A stretch of DNA of 64,000 nucleotides from Commensalibacter communis (GCF_947179015.1 NZ_CAMXCM010000005.1:1-64000), one strand, 5' to 3'. Numbered from the stretch's first letter, positions 19,276-29,746 are shown. A program made the numbers and translations. Notes: generated from the sequence alone by a model not told the origin.

Positions 19276-21525
19276 GTGAAATTATCTCAGTTATTTTTAC
19301 TGTCATCTATTCTTGTCGGTGTTCCATCAATTGGACATGCAGGAGAAGCAAGTTGGAAAGACACATCTCTTTCCGCAGAAGCTCGTGCAAAAGCCTTAGT
19401 TAAGGCAATGACGCAAGATGAAAAATTGCAACTAGTTGCTAGTCAGTATGCGGTTGATAATGGGTCTAAACATTTACCTATTCCCAAGGGCGCTCTGGGC
19501 AGTGCAGCTTATGTTGCGGGTATCCCTAGATTAGGTATCCCAGCACAACAAATCACTGATGCTGGACTAGGGGTCACTAATCCAAATCATATTCGTCTAA
19601 ACGATGCTGCTACTTCATTACCAAGTGGTCAAATTTTGTCTGGAACATTTGATCGAAACCTTGCTTATGAAGCGGGGAAGATGACAGGTGCAGAGGCATT
19701 TCATCGTGGCTTTAATGTTCTATTAGGCGGTGGTATGGTCTTAACCAGAGATCCAAGAATTGGTCGTAATTTTGAATATCTTGGCGAAGATCCGATCTTG
19801 GCAGGAAACATCGGTGCAGAGCAAATAAAAGGTGTTCAAAGTCAACATGTTGTTTCAACGGCTAAACATCTTGCGTTTAATAATATTGAAACCAACCGCA
19901 AAAAAATTGATATGAAGGTTGGTGAAAAAGAAGGAAGAGAATCAGACCTACTTGCTTTTGAAATTGCGATTAAAAAAGGTAATCCTGGTTCGATTATGTG
20001 CGCCTATAATAAAGTGAATGGGGATTATAGTTGTGAAAATAGCTACCTATTACAACTTCCTAAAAAAGAATGGGGATATCAGGGATATATTATGACCGAT
20101 TGGGGGGCGGGTCATAGTACAGTTAAAGCTGCCAATGCAGGATTAGATCAAGAATCTGCTGCCGACCAGTTTGATAATAAGATCTATTTTGGTAAAGATT
20201 TAAAAGAAGCCATTGCTAAAGGTGAGGTTCCACAAAGCCGTCTTGATGACATGGCATATCGTGTATTATATGGGTTAATTCAAGTTGGAGCTTATGACCA
20301 TCCAGCCGTAAAGTCGACTCAATCCGAAGATGTCGCTGCGCATGAGGCTATTTCACAGAAAGTCGCAGAAAATGGGATTGTACTCCTTCAAAATAAACAG
20401 AATATTTTACCTTTAGCTGCAACAGTGAAGAATATTGCGATTATTGGTGGTAAAGCTGATAAAGGTGTTCTGTCTGGTGGTGGTTCTTCTCAAGTCACAG
20501 CAAGAGGAGGGAATATTACTGATCCTACCAGTATGCAAACATGGCCTGGCCCTGCATCTTATTTTCCATCCTCACCCATGAAAGCAATTCAAGCATTGGC
20601 TCCAAAGGCTAAGATACAATTTGCTGAAGGAAACAATATTGATGAAGCGGTTAAATTAGCCAGCCAATCAGATGTTGTGATTGTATTTGCAACCAAATGG
20701 AGTGCTGAAAGTTTCGATAATGCAGATATGAGCTTGCCTGGCAATCAAAATCAGTTAATTGAAGCGGTTGCTAAAGCAGGAAAACCGGTTGTAGTTGTTT
20801 TGGAAACAGGAAATCCTGTTGAAATGCCTTGGTTAAATAATGTCGATGCAGTGGTTGAAGCTTGGTTCCCAGGCACATCAGGTGGGCAAGCGATTGCTAA
20901 TATTTTATTTGGTAAAGTTAACCCATCTGGGCGTTTAACTATTACCTGGCCTAAATCTTTGGCACAAGTTCCATATCCTAAAATTACCAATGCTGGGCAA
21001 CGATGGAACGAAGATGATCCTGTAAAAGAAGATAAGCCTGATTTATCAGGCATTAAGACTTTTAGTTTGGATGTCGATAAAGCCAATGTTGGCTATCGTT
21101 GGTATCAAGATAAAAAGATTACGCCACTTTATCCATTTGGATATGGATTATCTTATACGACATTTAAATATAATAAGATCACCTTGAATAATAATTTATC
21201 TGGTAAAAACCCGACCATGACCGCCGAAGTTACGGTTGAAAATACAGGTAACAAAGATGGTGCGGATGCGGTTCAGGTATATGGCACGATACCAGATGGC
21301 ACAACCAGTCGTTTGCTTGGATTTGATAAAGTTGCGTTAAAGGCAGGGGAAACAAAAACAGTTTCAATACCATTGGCTTTACAAGCGATTGCGAATTATG
21401 AACCCAAAGCCCATCATTGGGAATTACCAGCAGGTACTTATACGATTGCTGTGAAACCTGACGCACTTTCTAATGAAGGCGTGAAAACAACGGTTCATCT
21501 TGATAAAATGAATTTGGCTGATTAA
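19276..21525 (+). CDS. Secreted GH3 beta-glucosidase, copy 2
   Basis: A paralogue of the gene at 16861 with the same three-domain layout, 749 residues. It starts at GTG after GAAGGA and opens with a signal peptide (MKLSQLFLLSSILVG, then GHAGE). The nucleophile is Asp275 in MTDWGA. The acid/base region reads SAESFDNAD instead of SAEGFDSAN. It has an additional charged insert near residue 580 (NEDDPVKEDKPDLSG) before the last domain. The two may divide substrates between them. That is inference. Confidence 0.92.
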   Translation: MKLSQLFLLSSILVGVPSIGHAGEASWKDTSLSAEARAKALVKAMTQDEKLQLVASQYAVDNGSKHLPIPKGALGSAAYVAGIPRLGIPAQQITDAGLGVTNPNHIRLNDAATSLPSGQILSGTFDRNLAYEAGKMTGAEAFHRGFNVLLGGGMVLTRDPRIGRNFEYLGEDPILAGNIGAEQIKGVQSQHVVSTAKHLAFNNIETNRKKIDMKVGEKEGRESDLLAFEIAIKKGNPGSIMCAYNKVNGDYSCENSYLLQLPKKEWGYQGYIMTDWGAGHSTVKAANAGLDQESAADQFDNKIYFGKDLKEAIAKGEVPQSRLDDMAYRVLYGLIQVGAYDHPAVKSTQSEDVAAHEAISQKVAENGIVLLQNKQNILPLAATVKNIAIIGGKADKGVLSGGGSSQVTARGGNITDPTSMQTWPGPASYFPSSPMKAIQALAPKAKIQFAEGNNIDEAVKLASQSDVVIVFATKWSAESFDNADMSLPGNQNQLIEAVAKAGKPVVVVLETGNPVEMPWLNNVDAVVEAWFPGTSGGQAIANILFGKVNPSGRLTITWPKSLAQVPYPKITNAGQRWNEDDPVKEDKPDLSGIKTFSLDVDKANVGYRWYQDKKITPLYPFGYGLSYTTFKYNKITLNNNLSGKNPTMTAEVTVENTGNKDGADAVQVYGTIPDGTTSRLLGFDKVALKAGETKTVSIPLALQAIANYEPKAHHWELPAGTYTIAVKPDALSNEGVKTTVHLDKMNLAD

Positions 21526-21550
21526 TTTATTTTTTGTTGAGTTATTTTAT

Positions 21551-21585
21551 GTAGCCACGGTTATCTTAGCCGTGGCTACTTTAAT
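21551..21585 (+). terminator. Terminator after GH3 copy 2
   Basis: A 10-bp stem (GTAGCCACGG at 21551-21560 with CCGTGGCTAC at 21570-21579) repeats the hairpin after GH3 copy 1, so the duplicated unit included its terminator. Confidence 0.75.
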
Positions 21586-21631
21586 ATGACAATGTCTATG
21601 AAACGTTAATTTATTTGATAAAATTACCTGT

Positions 21632-22189
21632 TTAACTTTTAATAATATCAAACTTTAAACGGCTCCAAAATTTAGGGGTATAGCGGCTAATAAATTTACA
21701 ATATTTTCTGAACCTTTTTCTATAATCATTCATTGAAAAATCAGTAGACCATGGAAAAATAAGCTTTTCGAAAACTTCGATACTGTAAGTATTGTAGTCA
21801 AATACAAAAGTAATTTTATTCGGGGGAACAAGGTGAAATTTTTCTAAAGATCCATAACATAATGGGTCGTAAACCCAGCAGAAGCCATGTTCACTCTCAA
21901 ATTCTGCTTTTTCTTGATCTGATGCAGCGTCTATACTCCAACGTTCAAGAATTTTACCCGATGAGGTAATTAAATAGATATAGCAAGCCTCTATAGGCTC
22001 TTCTAAACTTTGTCCGTAAGGTCTTAGAGAAACAAAAAGTAAATAGTAAGAATAAATTTGGACAACTTTTTCTAAGCACTTTCCACGGAGTGTATATCGC
22101 GTGCGACGTCCATTCATATAAATTCGACTGGTAAATAATTTAACTTCGAATGGGTCTAACGTAATTCGATTATCTTGAATAAATTTCAT
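21632..22189 (-). CDS. Hypothetical protein, 185 residues
   Basis: I do not recognise this protein. It has no signal peptide or membrane segment. It is rich in Tyr and Phe, with a basic C-terminal part (near residues 150-185: [11 protein letters not shown]). The ATG is preceded by AAGCGGTG. It lies alone between the beta-glucosidase genes and a decayed small ORF, which suggests an accessory islet. Confidence 0.5.
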
Positions 22190-22283
22190 GTAATCACACC
22201 GCTTTAATATACACTCATATCACAAGTTAACATAAGAATCCATTAGATAAATAGCTAGAAAACTGCTCTTCAATACGCACAAA

Positions 22284-22538
22284 ATGGCTCGATATAACTC
22301 CTCTCTAGAAAGCCACCAGCATATAATGTTGGTAGATAAATAAATTGATTTAATTGATAGGTGGAGTAAAAATTGCCATCATTTTATAGCTGATTTCAGA
22401 AGTGATGATTCTGTATCACTAGAAGCTGAGAATATATATTATTAAGATATATCAAAGTAAGGTAAGTTGTTCGATAAATATAGAAAATAGCTGTTCAATG
22501 AACTTGCTAAAGAAGTTAATATTTTAAATTTCGAATGA
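22284..22538 (+). pseudogene. Small ORF relic with four in-frame stops
   Basis: Starting at ATG 22284, one frame of 84 codons runs to TGA at 22536 but is broken by TAA at codon 20, TAA at 54, TAA at 59 and TAG at 69. Between the stops the codons give protein-like text (for example IDRWSKNCHHFIADF and LFNELAKEV). There is no frameshift, so the damage looks like point mutations only. The family is not recognised, and chance open text cannot be excluded. Confidence 0.35.
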
Positions 22539-22540
22539 TA

Positions 22541-22575
22541 AAAAACGCCATACTCTCTCGAATATGACGCTTTTT
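22541..22575 (-). terminator. Terminator after adhB
   Basis: An imperfect stem (ACGCCATA with TATGACGCT) flanked by A5 and T5 runs lies 22 bases after the adhB stop. It could work in both directions. Confidence 0.65.
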
Positions 22576-22596
22576 ACTAACTCAAGCAATTAAAAA

Positions 22597-23745
22597 TTAC
22601 ATCGCAGATTTGAAGATTGCTTCAACTTCAGCTTGGTTACCAACACGAGGGTTCGTAACAGCACAAGCATCTTTTAATGCGTTTGTTGCCAATGTTGGAA
22701 TATCTTCTGCTTTAACCTTAAGTTCGGTCAAGTTTGCGGGAATATTGACATCTTTTGATAATGCACGAATAGCGGCAATACAAGCTTTTGCCCCTTCTTC
22801 GTCATTCATATTATCAACATTCACACCCATTGCTGCTGCGATGTCTTTTAGACGACCAGCACATTTTGGTGCGTTATATTCTTCAACATGAGGAAGAAGA
22901 ACCGCATTGCACACACCATGAGGAAGACCATAAAAGCCACCTAATTGGTGAGCCATCGCATGAACATAGCCCAATGAAGCATTGTTAAATGCCATACCAG
23001 CTAATAATTGTGCATAAGCCATGTTTTCACGTGCAACCATATTTTTGCCGTCTTTAACAGCGGTGCGTAGGTTTTCAGAAATCAAAGTGGCTGCTTTTAA
23101 TGCACAAGCATCAGTAATTGGGGATGCAGCAATAGAAACATAAGCTTCCACAGCATGGGTTAATGCATCCATACCCGTCGCAGCAGTCAGCCCAGCAGGC
23201 ATACCAGCCATTAGTGCAGGATCATTCACAGATAAAATAGGGGTGACCTGAGAAGTCACAATTGCCATTTTAATATGGCGCACTTCATCAGTAATAATAC
23301 AGAAACGAGTAATTTCACTGGCAGTGCCAGCAGTTGTGTTGATCGAGACAAGTGGGAGTTGAGGTTTCTTGGGAACGTCTAGACCTTCATAATCTTTGAT
23401 TTCCCCACCATTTGTTGCAAGAAGAGCGATTCCTTTTGCACAATCGTGAGGTGATCCACCCCCAAGAGAAATAACAAAATCACAGTTATTTGCTTTAAGG
23501 ATTTTTAGCCCATCATTCACATTTGTTACGGTTGGGTTTGGGTTGGTTCCATCATAGATGGATGTTTTAATGCCTACTTTTCCAAGCAAGTCAGAAACTT
23601 GTTGTGCCGCACCAGATTTATTCATGAAAATATCTGTCACGATTAACCCGTGTTTAAAGCCGTAACCTTGGATATGTGGCACAGCATCGCTTAAAGCATT
23701 TTCCCCAATAACGTTGACTGAAGGGATAAAAAATGTGGTACTCAT
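22597..23745 (-). CDS. adhB: Iron-containing alcohol dehydrogenase
   Basis: The 382-residue enzyme is a group III (iron-dependent) alcohol dehydrogenase and is strikingly like Zymomonas mobilis ADH II, which interconverts ethanol and acetaldehyde with NAD. Shared signatures are [24 protein letters not shown] and [13 protein letters not shown], and metal-ligand His residues lie in HAMAHQLGG and [13 protein letters not shown]. The ribosome binding site AAAGGAC stands before the ATG. It lies downstream of katA on the same strand with a hairpin between, so the two may be transcribed separately. Confidence 0.93.
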   Translation of the reverse strand: MSTTFFIPSVNVIGENALSDAVPHIQGYGFKHGLIVTDIFMNKSGAAQQVSDLLGKVGIKTSIYDGTNPNPTVTNVNDGLKILKANNCDFVISLGGGSPHDCAKGIALLATNGGEIKDYEGLDVPKKPQLPLVSINTTAGTASEITRFCIITDEVRHIKMAIVTSQVTPILSVNDPALMAGMPAGLTAATGMDALTHAVEAYVSIAASPITDACALKAATLISENLRTAVKDGKNMVARENMAYAQLLAGMAFNNASLGYVHAMAHQLGGFYGLPHGVCNAVLLPHVEEYNAPKCAGRLKDIAAAMGVNVDNMNDEEGAKACIAAIRALSKDVNIPANLTELKVKAEDIPTLATNALKDACAVTNPRVGNQAEVEAIFKSAM

Positions 23746-23813
23746 AGATATTTGTCCTTTGTAATTTATCTAAGTTACGTAGTAATCATACAACATTTTT
23801 TGATAATTTTATA

Positions 23814-23842
23814 GAATATACGAAAATTTGATTCGTATATTC
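23814..23842. promoter_or_regulatory. Inverted repeat between katA and adhB
   Basis: A perfect 11-bp inverted repeat (GAATATACGAA with TTCGTATATTC) with a 7-base loop lies 16 bases after the katA stop and 68 bases before the adhB start. It has no T run. It could be a katA terminator, or an operator for adhB. Confidence 0.45.
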
Positions 23843-23857
23843 TAATATAGACGATAA

Positions 23858-25303
23858 TTATTTAAGTGTTATGTTCAGTTTTTTTGCAATGCCATTGCCA
23901 TATTCTGGATCAATTTTTACAAAATGTGCCAACACACGTTCCACAGTTTCTTTTTTAACTGATTGCAAAGACTCAGCAATATTATTGATCAGCAGTTCTT
24001 TTTGATCTGCATTCATTAATTTAAATAATGCTGCGGGATAACTATAGTAATCGCCATCAGTTCTGTTGTCATAGATACCAGCTGCCCCAGAAAGATCAGC
24101 AGGAAATAATGGATTTGGATCATTGGTTTGTTTAGGGGCATTGGGGTCGCTGTTTGGCTCGTAATTCAAGCTTGAACCACCATTGCTATCAAAACGCATT
24201 GCACCATCACGTTGATAATTTGCATAAGGGCATTTGGGCGCGTTAATTGGTAATTGTTGGTAATTGGTACCAATACGATAACGTTGAGCATCCGCATAAG
24301 CAAATACACGACCTTGAAGCATTTTATCAGGGGAAAGGCCTGTGCCCGGAATTACATTGCTTGGTGCAAAGGCAGCTTGCTCGATCTCGGCAAAATAATT
24401 TTCTGGGTTACGGTTTAATTCAAAAAAACCAACCTCATGCAAAGGAAATTCTCTTTGAGACCATACTTTGGTCACGTCAAAAGGATTATCTTTGTGATTT
24501 TTTGCTTGTTCTTCTGTCATAATTTGAATATAGACACCCCATTTTGGATAATCACCCTTTTCAATGGCGTTAAACAAGTCTTCAGTCGCGTAATCAGGGT
24601 TGCTACCATCTAATTCGGCGGCTTTTTTGGGATCAAGGTTTTTGATGCCTTGTTGTGTTCTAAAATGCCATTTCACCCATGTTCTAACACCGTCTTTGTT
24701 AATCAAACTATAGGTATGGCTGCCGTAACCATGCATAAATCTGAACCCATCAGGAATCCCACGATCAGAGAATAGGATCGTGACTTGGTGTAATGCTTCG
24801 GGGGAGAGAGAGAAGAAATCCCACATCATATTCGGATCTTTGAGATTTGTTTGAGGCACTCTTTTTTGTGTATGGATGAAGTCTGGAAATTTAATCGCGT
24901 CACGAATAAAGAATACAGGCGTGTTGTTTCCAACAATATCCCAGTTGCCTTCTTCGGTATAAAATTTAAGCGAAAATCCACGGGGATCACGGGCAGTATC
25001 TGCAGATCCTCTTTCCCCACCAACAGTCGAAAAACGTGAGAGAATAGGGGTTTTCTTACCAATTGTATCAAATAATTTTGCAGAAGTATATTTTGAGATA
25101 TCTTTGGTCACTGTGAATGTACCATGCGCACCTGCGCCTTTGGCGTGGACACGACGTTCTGGAATATTTTCACGGTTAAAATGTGCTAATTTTTCGATCA
25201 AATGAAAATCATCGATAAGGACTGGGCCTCTGGGTCCAGCTGAGCGAGAGTTTTGATTATCTGCGATTGGGGTACCACTGGCACCTGTAAGTTTTTTACT
25301 CAT
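23858..25303 (-). CDS. katA: Monofunctional haem catalase
   Basis: This enzyme converts hydrogen peroxide to water and oxygen. The 481 residues fit the small-subunit catalases. The active-site His53 stands in ERRVHAKGAGAHG. The Asn of the haem pocket lies in DIVGNNTPVFF, and the haem-ligand Tyr in RVFAYADAQRYRIG near residue 335. No signal peptide is seen, so it is cytoplasmic. AAGGAGC precedes the ATG. Confidence 0.96.
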   Translation of the reverse strand: MSKKLTGASGTPIADNQNSRSAGPRGPVLIDDFHLIEKLAHFNRENIPERRVHAKGAGAHGTFTVTKDISKYTSAKLFDTIGKKTPILSRFSTVGGERGSADTARDPRGFSLKFYTEEGNWDIVGNNTPVFFIRDAIKFPDFIHTQKRVPQTNLKDPNMMWDFFSLSPEALHQVTILFSDRGIPDGFRFMHGYGSHTYSLINKDGVRTWVKWHFRTQQGIKNLDPKKAAELDGSNPDYATEDLFNAIEKGDYPKWGVYIQIMTEEQAKNHKDNPFDVTKVWSQREFPLHEVGFFELNRNPENYFAEIEQAAFAPSNVIPGTGLSPDKMLQGRVFAYADAQRYRIGTNYQQLPINAPKCPYANYQRDGAMRFDSNGGSSLNYEPNSDPNAPKQTNDPNPLFPADLSGAAGIYDNRTDGDYYSYPAALFKLMNADQKELLINNIAESLQSVKKETVERVLAHFVKIDPEYGNGIAKKLNITLK

Positions 25304-25824
25304 TGGTATGCTCCTTAGGTTGTTTTTAATAAAGAAAGCAGTCGGTATTATTTCTTGACATCATTGATGATAAAGTTTTGTTCTATTTAATCAAACGAAA
25401 AAATTAAATATGGATTATTGACGATCACGATAAAGATCATTGTATATGTATCTGTAATAAATATATTTTATATATTACCATCATGCAATTATTATAAAAT
25501 ATATCTTTTTACGATTAAATAGTATTCTTGTCTTTGAATCAACCTATGATTGATAAAACGATTTAAAATGAATAAATTTTCCAGTTGTTTTAATGTTTAA
25601 TTCACACTGAGATTCAAATTTTAAAATAGTTTTTTTGTAAAGTATCACGTTGTGTGGGGATGAAAATATTTTATACAAGATAAAGATGCAACGTTATCTT
25701 GTCATTATTAGGAACCAATGTGATTCCATAGTACAGAAAATGGCTTGCGTATTTTAAATTAGCAAGATGTCGAGTGGTTAAGACTAAATCGATTATATTA
25801 AATTATATTTATAAAGGAATAATC
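25304..25824. other. Intergenic region upstream of katA
   Basis: This 521-base AT-rich region must hold the katA promoter (leftward) and that of the small gene at 25825. I see no clear operator, RNA gene or ORF with coding character. Confidence 0.4.
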
Positions 25825-26187
25825 ATGGATTATATAGCAATATATCACAATGCTTCTTTCCCTCAATCATCTGTTATTTCCAAAGCCTCACAAAAACAGT
25901 TAAGTTGCCAGCAATTCCTTGGTATACTTGCCGATTTGAAAGTAGCAAATGATTTGTTAGCTACTGGACATTATCAAAAGGCAATTCATTTATTCGATAA
26001 AAATATTACAATTGTGGGTCAACATTACTTGTCGCCTACGACGAATATATCTGATGATACGGGAACTAAATTAATACTTGGACAAATTGAGCAAAAAAAA
26101 GGTCGCTTGAAAAGAGCTGCTTATTTAAAACGGAATGTTCTAGAAAGTAGAGTCAGTGTATTTCAAGAAAACAATCAATGCCAATAA
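25825..26187 (+). CDS. Hypothetical protein, 120 residues
   Basis: I do not recognise a family. The start at ATG 25825 has AAAGGAATAATC upstream, better than the in-frame GTG at 25774. Residues 35-60 (LLATGHYQKAIHLFDKN) and 80-105 look like short helical hairpins of TPR type, but a repeat unit cannot be proven. It is soluble and basic near the C-terminus, and stands alone between katA and a porin gene. Confidence 0.5.
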   Translation: MDYIAIYHNASFPQSSVISKASQKQLSCQQFLGILADLKVANDLLATGHYQKAIHLFDKNITIVGQHYLSPTTNISDDTGTKLILGQIEQKKGRLKRAAYLKRNVLESRVSVFQENNQCQ

Positions 26188-26262
26188 CAAAAATAAAAGT
26201 TAAGATAAACAAGATACAATGATATTTTGTTTATCTTAATTGTGTTGAGATCAATCTTTTTA

Positions 26263-27720
26263 TTAAAAGACAACGTTTACGTGAACACCCAGCACGACAG
26301 CATCATTATACAAATTTTTGTAAGCTCCAACTTTATGAAAATATTCAAAAACGGGCATAACTTTAATTCCTCTATATACCGCCGCGCCATAGTTGACTTC
26401 AAATACCATAGCATTCGTTTGTGCGGCTTCGGCATTATTCAATAGGCTGAACGTGCCATTTTCCATAAAGGTGGTTCCTTGGGACATTTGATAACGTTGT
26501 GCGCGTCTTAAAGAGCGTGGAATGGTATAATAGGTCATCATAAATCCAATTTGGTCATAAGGGCGTGCATGCCAAAAACCACGATCTAGCAAACCAATAT
26601 TATAAAAATCTTTGAAACTGCTTGTAGACGGAGACTGATGGTTCCAATTGGCTAAGACATATAAACCATGATTGTCCATTGGGTCGTTTCTGTAGATCAT
26701 TTGTCCAAACATGATCCAATATTGTGAAGCATTGTCCCTTTTGCCAGTTTCCGAAACTTGAGATGACCAAGTATCATATTTGGTGGTATCATACCCAGCA
26801 CCAATATGATAATATCCATTTAATTGTTTCTTGCCAAAATTAGAGATATAGCTGAATTCAACGGGAATAAAGGCGCCTGTCGCATGTTTCGTTCCCCATG
26901 ATAGTCCTGCTGGGCCACCTTGTCCTGTTTCACCAAAGGGGGTGCTTTCATATGCGCCAACTGCAAAGCTAAATTGTTCAGAAAAATTATATATTATCCT
27001 GCCTGACCATACATTGTTTGGCCATGCGGAATATCCTTGTTGTGAACCCATACTGGTCATCTGATTACAGGTCGAAGCAGTAACATATTCACAGGCAAAG
27101 GGACTGACGGCAAAATCATCACCTGGATTAAAGCGTCCTACTTTTAAGTTAATTTTATTATTCCATAATGCTTGTTCTGCATATAAATTATATAGGCGTA
27201 AAAAACGATCGTTACTGCTGCCATAGATTTCTTGGGCTTGCATGAATGGGTCGCCAACATAATCTGTGCTAGCATTTCGTCCCGCAAGATTCATTAAAAT
27301 TAAATGGGTTGAAAATCCTTTCCAACCAATCAATTTGTCCCAATCCATATCCAATGCAAATTCAACTTCGTGCGCATAATCAGCCCCTTTTTTCTTACCA
27401 CCACGAACCACACCGACGGTTTCACCGATGTAGCTCAGCCCAAATTGTACACCATATTGCTCTAGATATTTATTTGCCCCCGTAAAAAATAATTCTTCGT
27501 CCGGGTCAAAGGCTGTATCAATATGATAAGGTACGGGTTCTGCGGGTGGGGTAACATTATTTTTGATAATGGATTCTTTATCTTTGGAAGTTTGTGCCCC
27601 TGTTATGTTGTCTTTATTCGTTGCAAAATCTGTTTTTGCAAATGCACTCGTAGTAAAATGACAGCTTAATAGAAAAGCAGAATATATATATACAGTTCTC
27701 AGACAATATTTAGTAACCAT
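26263..27720 (-). CDS. OprB-family carbohydrate porin, second copy
   Basis: From ATG at 27720 the protein has 485 residues with a signal peptide (IYSAFLLSCHFTTSAFA). An in-frame TTG at 27759 would add 13 residues before the signal and is less likely. The mature part has KYLEQYGVQFGLSYIGETVG, many aromatic beta-strand segments and a terminal Phe, as in OprB porins. It is clearly diverged from the porin at 15091 (about the same length but with little run-on identity). It should admit sugars or other small polar solutes. It stands alone. Confidence 0.85.
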   Translation of the reverse strand: MVTKYCLRTVYIYSAFLLSCHFTTSAFAKTDFATNKDNITGAQTSKDKESIIKNNVTPPAEPVPYHIDTAFDPDEELFFTGANKYLEQYGVQFGLSYIGETVGVVRGGKKKGADYAHEVEFALDMDWDKLIGWKGFSTHLILMNLAGRNASTDYVGDPFMQAQEIYGSSNDRFLRLYNLYAEQALWNNKINLKVGRFNPGDDFAVSPFACEYVTASTCNQMTSMGSQQGYSAWPNNVWSGRIIYNFSEQFSFAVGAYESTPFGETGQGGPAGLSWGTKHATGAFIPVEFSYISNFGKKQLNGYYHIGAGYDTTKYDTWSSQVSETGKRDNASQYWIMFGQMIYRNDPMDNHGLYVLANWNHQSPSTSSFKDFYNIGLLDRGFWHARPYDQIGFMMTYYTIPRSLRRAQRYQMSQGTTFMENGTFSLLNNAEAAQTNAMVFEVNYGAAVYRGIKVMPVFEYFHKVGAYKNLYNDAVVLGVHVNVVF

Positions 27721-28004
27721 ACAGATCAACCCATAATGAAATGTTAATTTATGCAGCAAGTAATAAAGGAATACCCTTGTTATAAAAGTAACATTTGCAT
27801 ATTTGACTTCAAATCACTTTTATTGAAATTTTAAAATATATTTATTTATAGTAATATAATTGCTATAATTACATTCTATTTATGCAATAAATATAATCGT
27901 TTCTTGAACAAGAAATTAAATACTTACTGGTTAAAGAATTTTTGAAGTTTTACAATATTGATCCAGTAAGATTATAAATATCAAAGCTTTCTCTGAAAAT
28001 GTAA

Positions 28005-28439
28005 TCATTGTATATTTGATATTCTTTCTTTAAAAAATCTTGCAGTATATTCAGAACACTCTTCGATTGCATCAAGCAAAGAATGCTCTGTATTGCCAAT
28101 AATTTTTAATGAGTCATTGAATGCGATCAATGAACCTAACTGAATCGTATTATTAATCTTATTCACTATTTCCATATAAGTTGATCGAGTATCTATTCTG
28201 CAATAAATTTCACGGATTTGATGATCTTCATACGAAATAGTAATAGAATTTGAATCATAGTTTCCAAAAAAGAGGATGTCTTTGTTCCAATGTTGTTCAG
28301 GGGGAAGATACGTAATTGAATTTAAGAAGTTTTCAGAGCAATATTGGGTAAACCAGTCAATATTATTAAATTGATCTTCAGAGATAGACCGAGGGATAAT
28401 TCCATCATTATGTTGTATAATTGTTTTGTAAGGAAGCAA
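28005..28439 (-). CDS. Hypothetical protein, about 144 residues, start unclear
   Basis: I do not recognise this acidic soluble protein. The frame begins at TTG 28439 and has no ATG near its start, and reading continues upstream for several codons (FSFWLLPYK), so either a TTG start is used or the 5' end was lost. The C-terminal helix contains AIEECSEYTARFFKER. It is divergent from cobW and may be an orphan accessory gene. Confidence 0.4.
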   Translation of the reverse strand: MLPYKTIIQHNDGIIPRSISEDQFNNIDWFTQYCSENFLNSITYLPPEQHWNKDILFFGNYDSNSITISYEDHQIREIYCRIDTRSTYMEIVNKINNTIQLGSLIAFNDSLKIIGNTEHSLLDAIEECSEYTARFFKERISNIQ

Positions 28440-28694
28440 CCAAAATGAAAATTGTTAGATTGTTATGATTTTATTTATGAAAATGATTTTAAAAAGTAAA
28501 TATAACTGGGAAAAAATTACCTATCTATAAAATAATGTGAAACAACAATATAAAACCGCAGTTAGCAATTTTTTCCATAGAATAATGAATACATGTTTCT
28601 TTAAAAATTACATGGTAATCCTCTCTTTTATTCCCGACATAAAAACAGTAAACTTCACTGATCAATATTTTACTGACAAAGACAGGATCAACAG

Positions 28695-29726
28695 ATGCAA
28701 TCTACTCGTATTCCCGCCACCATTATTTCTGGTTTTCTAGGTGCAGGAAAAACCACATTGTTGCGTTCTTTAATGGAAAAAACAACGCATAAAAGAATAG
28801 CGATTATTGTGAATGAATTTGGCTCCTTGGGCATTGATGGGGATATTTTAAAAAATTGTGGTGTTCCTGGCTGCACCGAAGATAACATCGTGGAATTGGC
28901 AAATGGGTGTATTTGTTGCACAGTCGCCGATGAGTTTTTGCCAACGATGGAGGCTTTACTTGACCGTAAAGATCCACCAGAACATATTATCATTGAAACC
29001 TCTGGCTTGGCATTGCCAAAACCATTAATCAAAGCCTTTAATTGGCCTAGCATTAAAACCAGAATGACTGTTGATGGGGTTGTGACTTTGGTTGATTCAC
29101 CAGCGGTATTGTCTGGACAATTTGCAGATGATCCTGATGCCGTGGCACAGCAACGGGCGGCTGATCCTTCTTTGGATCACGATAATCCTTTGCATGAAGT
29201 GTTTGAAGATCAACTTTGTTCTGCTGATTTGGTTATTTTAAATAAAATAGACTTAATTACGCCAGAACAAGCCCAACAATTAACGCAAGATATTCAAAAA
29301 GAAATCCCTAAAGCGGTTAAGATTATCCAAGCATCGAATGGACAAGTTGATCCAGAAATTATTTTGGGCATTTATGCTGGCGCAGAAGATGATTTACAGT
29401 CTCGTCCATCACACCATGATGGGGAGGGCGAAGATCATGAGCATGATGATTTCACAAGCTTTGTCGTGACGATCCCAACTGCGGATAATCCAGAAAGTCT
29501 TGTGCAAAAATTAATCCAAGTTGCAAATACGCATGATATTTTACGTATCAAAGGCTATGTGAATATTGCGAATAAACCCATGCGTTTAGAAATCCATGGT
29601 GTAGGTCAGCGTTTTAATTACCATTTTGATCGCGCATGGCGTGCGGATGAAAGCCGTGAGAGTAAGTTGATTATCATTGGCGAAACGGGGATCGATCAAG
29701 AGGCGATTCAGGCTGCGTTGCAATAA
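28695..29726 (+). CDS. cobW: CobW-type GTP-binding metallochaperone
   Basis: CobW is a G3E-family GTPase thought to hand cobalt to the CobNST chelatase. The P-loop GFLGAGKTT (13-21) and the metal-binding CICC (72-75) are present. A His/Asp-rich run with HHDGEGEDHEHDD near 238-250 may bind metal, and the C-terminal CobW_C domain follows. It opens the plus-strand cobalamin run, with a membrane protein gene and cobN next. No cobalamin riboswitch is seen in the 255 bases before it. Confidence 0.93.
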   Translation: MQSTRIPATIISGFLGAGKTTLLRSLMEKTTHKRIAIIVNEFGSLGIDGDILKNCGVPGCTEDNIVELANGCICCTVADEFLPTMEALLDRKDPPEHIIIETSGLALPKPLIKAFNWPSIKTRMTVDGVVTLVDSPAVLSGQFADDPDAVAQQRAADPSLDHDNPLHEVFEDQLCSADLVILNKIDLITPEQAQQLTQDIQKEIPKAVKIIQASNGQVDPEIILGIYAGAEDDLQSRPSHHDGEGEDHEHDDFTSFVVTIPTADNPESLVQKLIQVANTHDILRIKGYVNIANKPMRLEIHGVGQRFNYHFDRAWRADESRESKLIIIGETGIDQEAIQAALQ

Positions 29727-29746
29727 ATTAATATCCTAAAAATTAT

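Noticed and set aside
28537-28740. Open frame of 67 codons before cobW
   Set aside because: It overlaps the cobW start in another frame and lacks a ribosome binding site and coding character.
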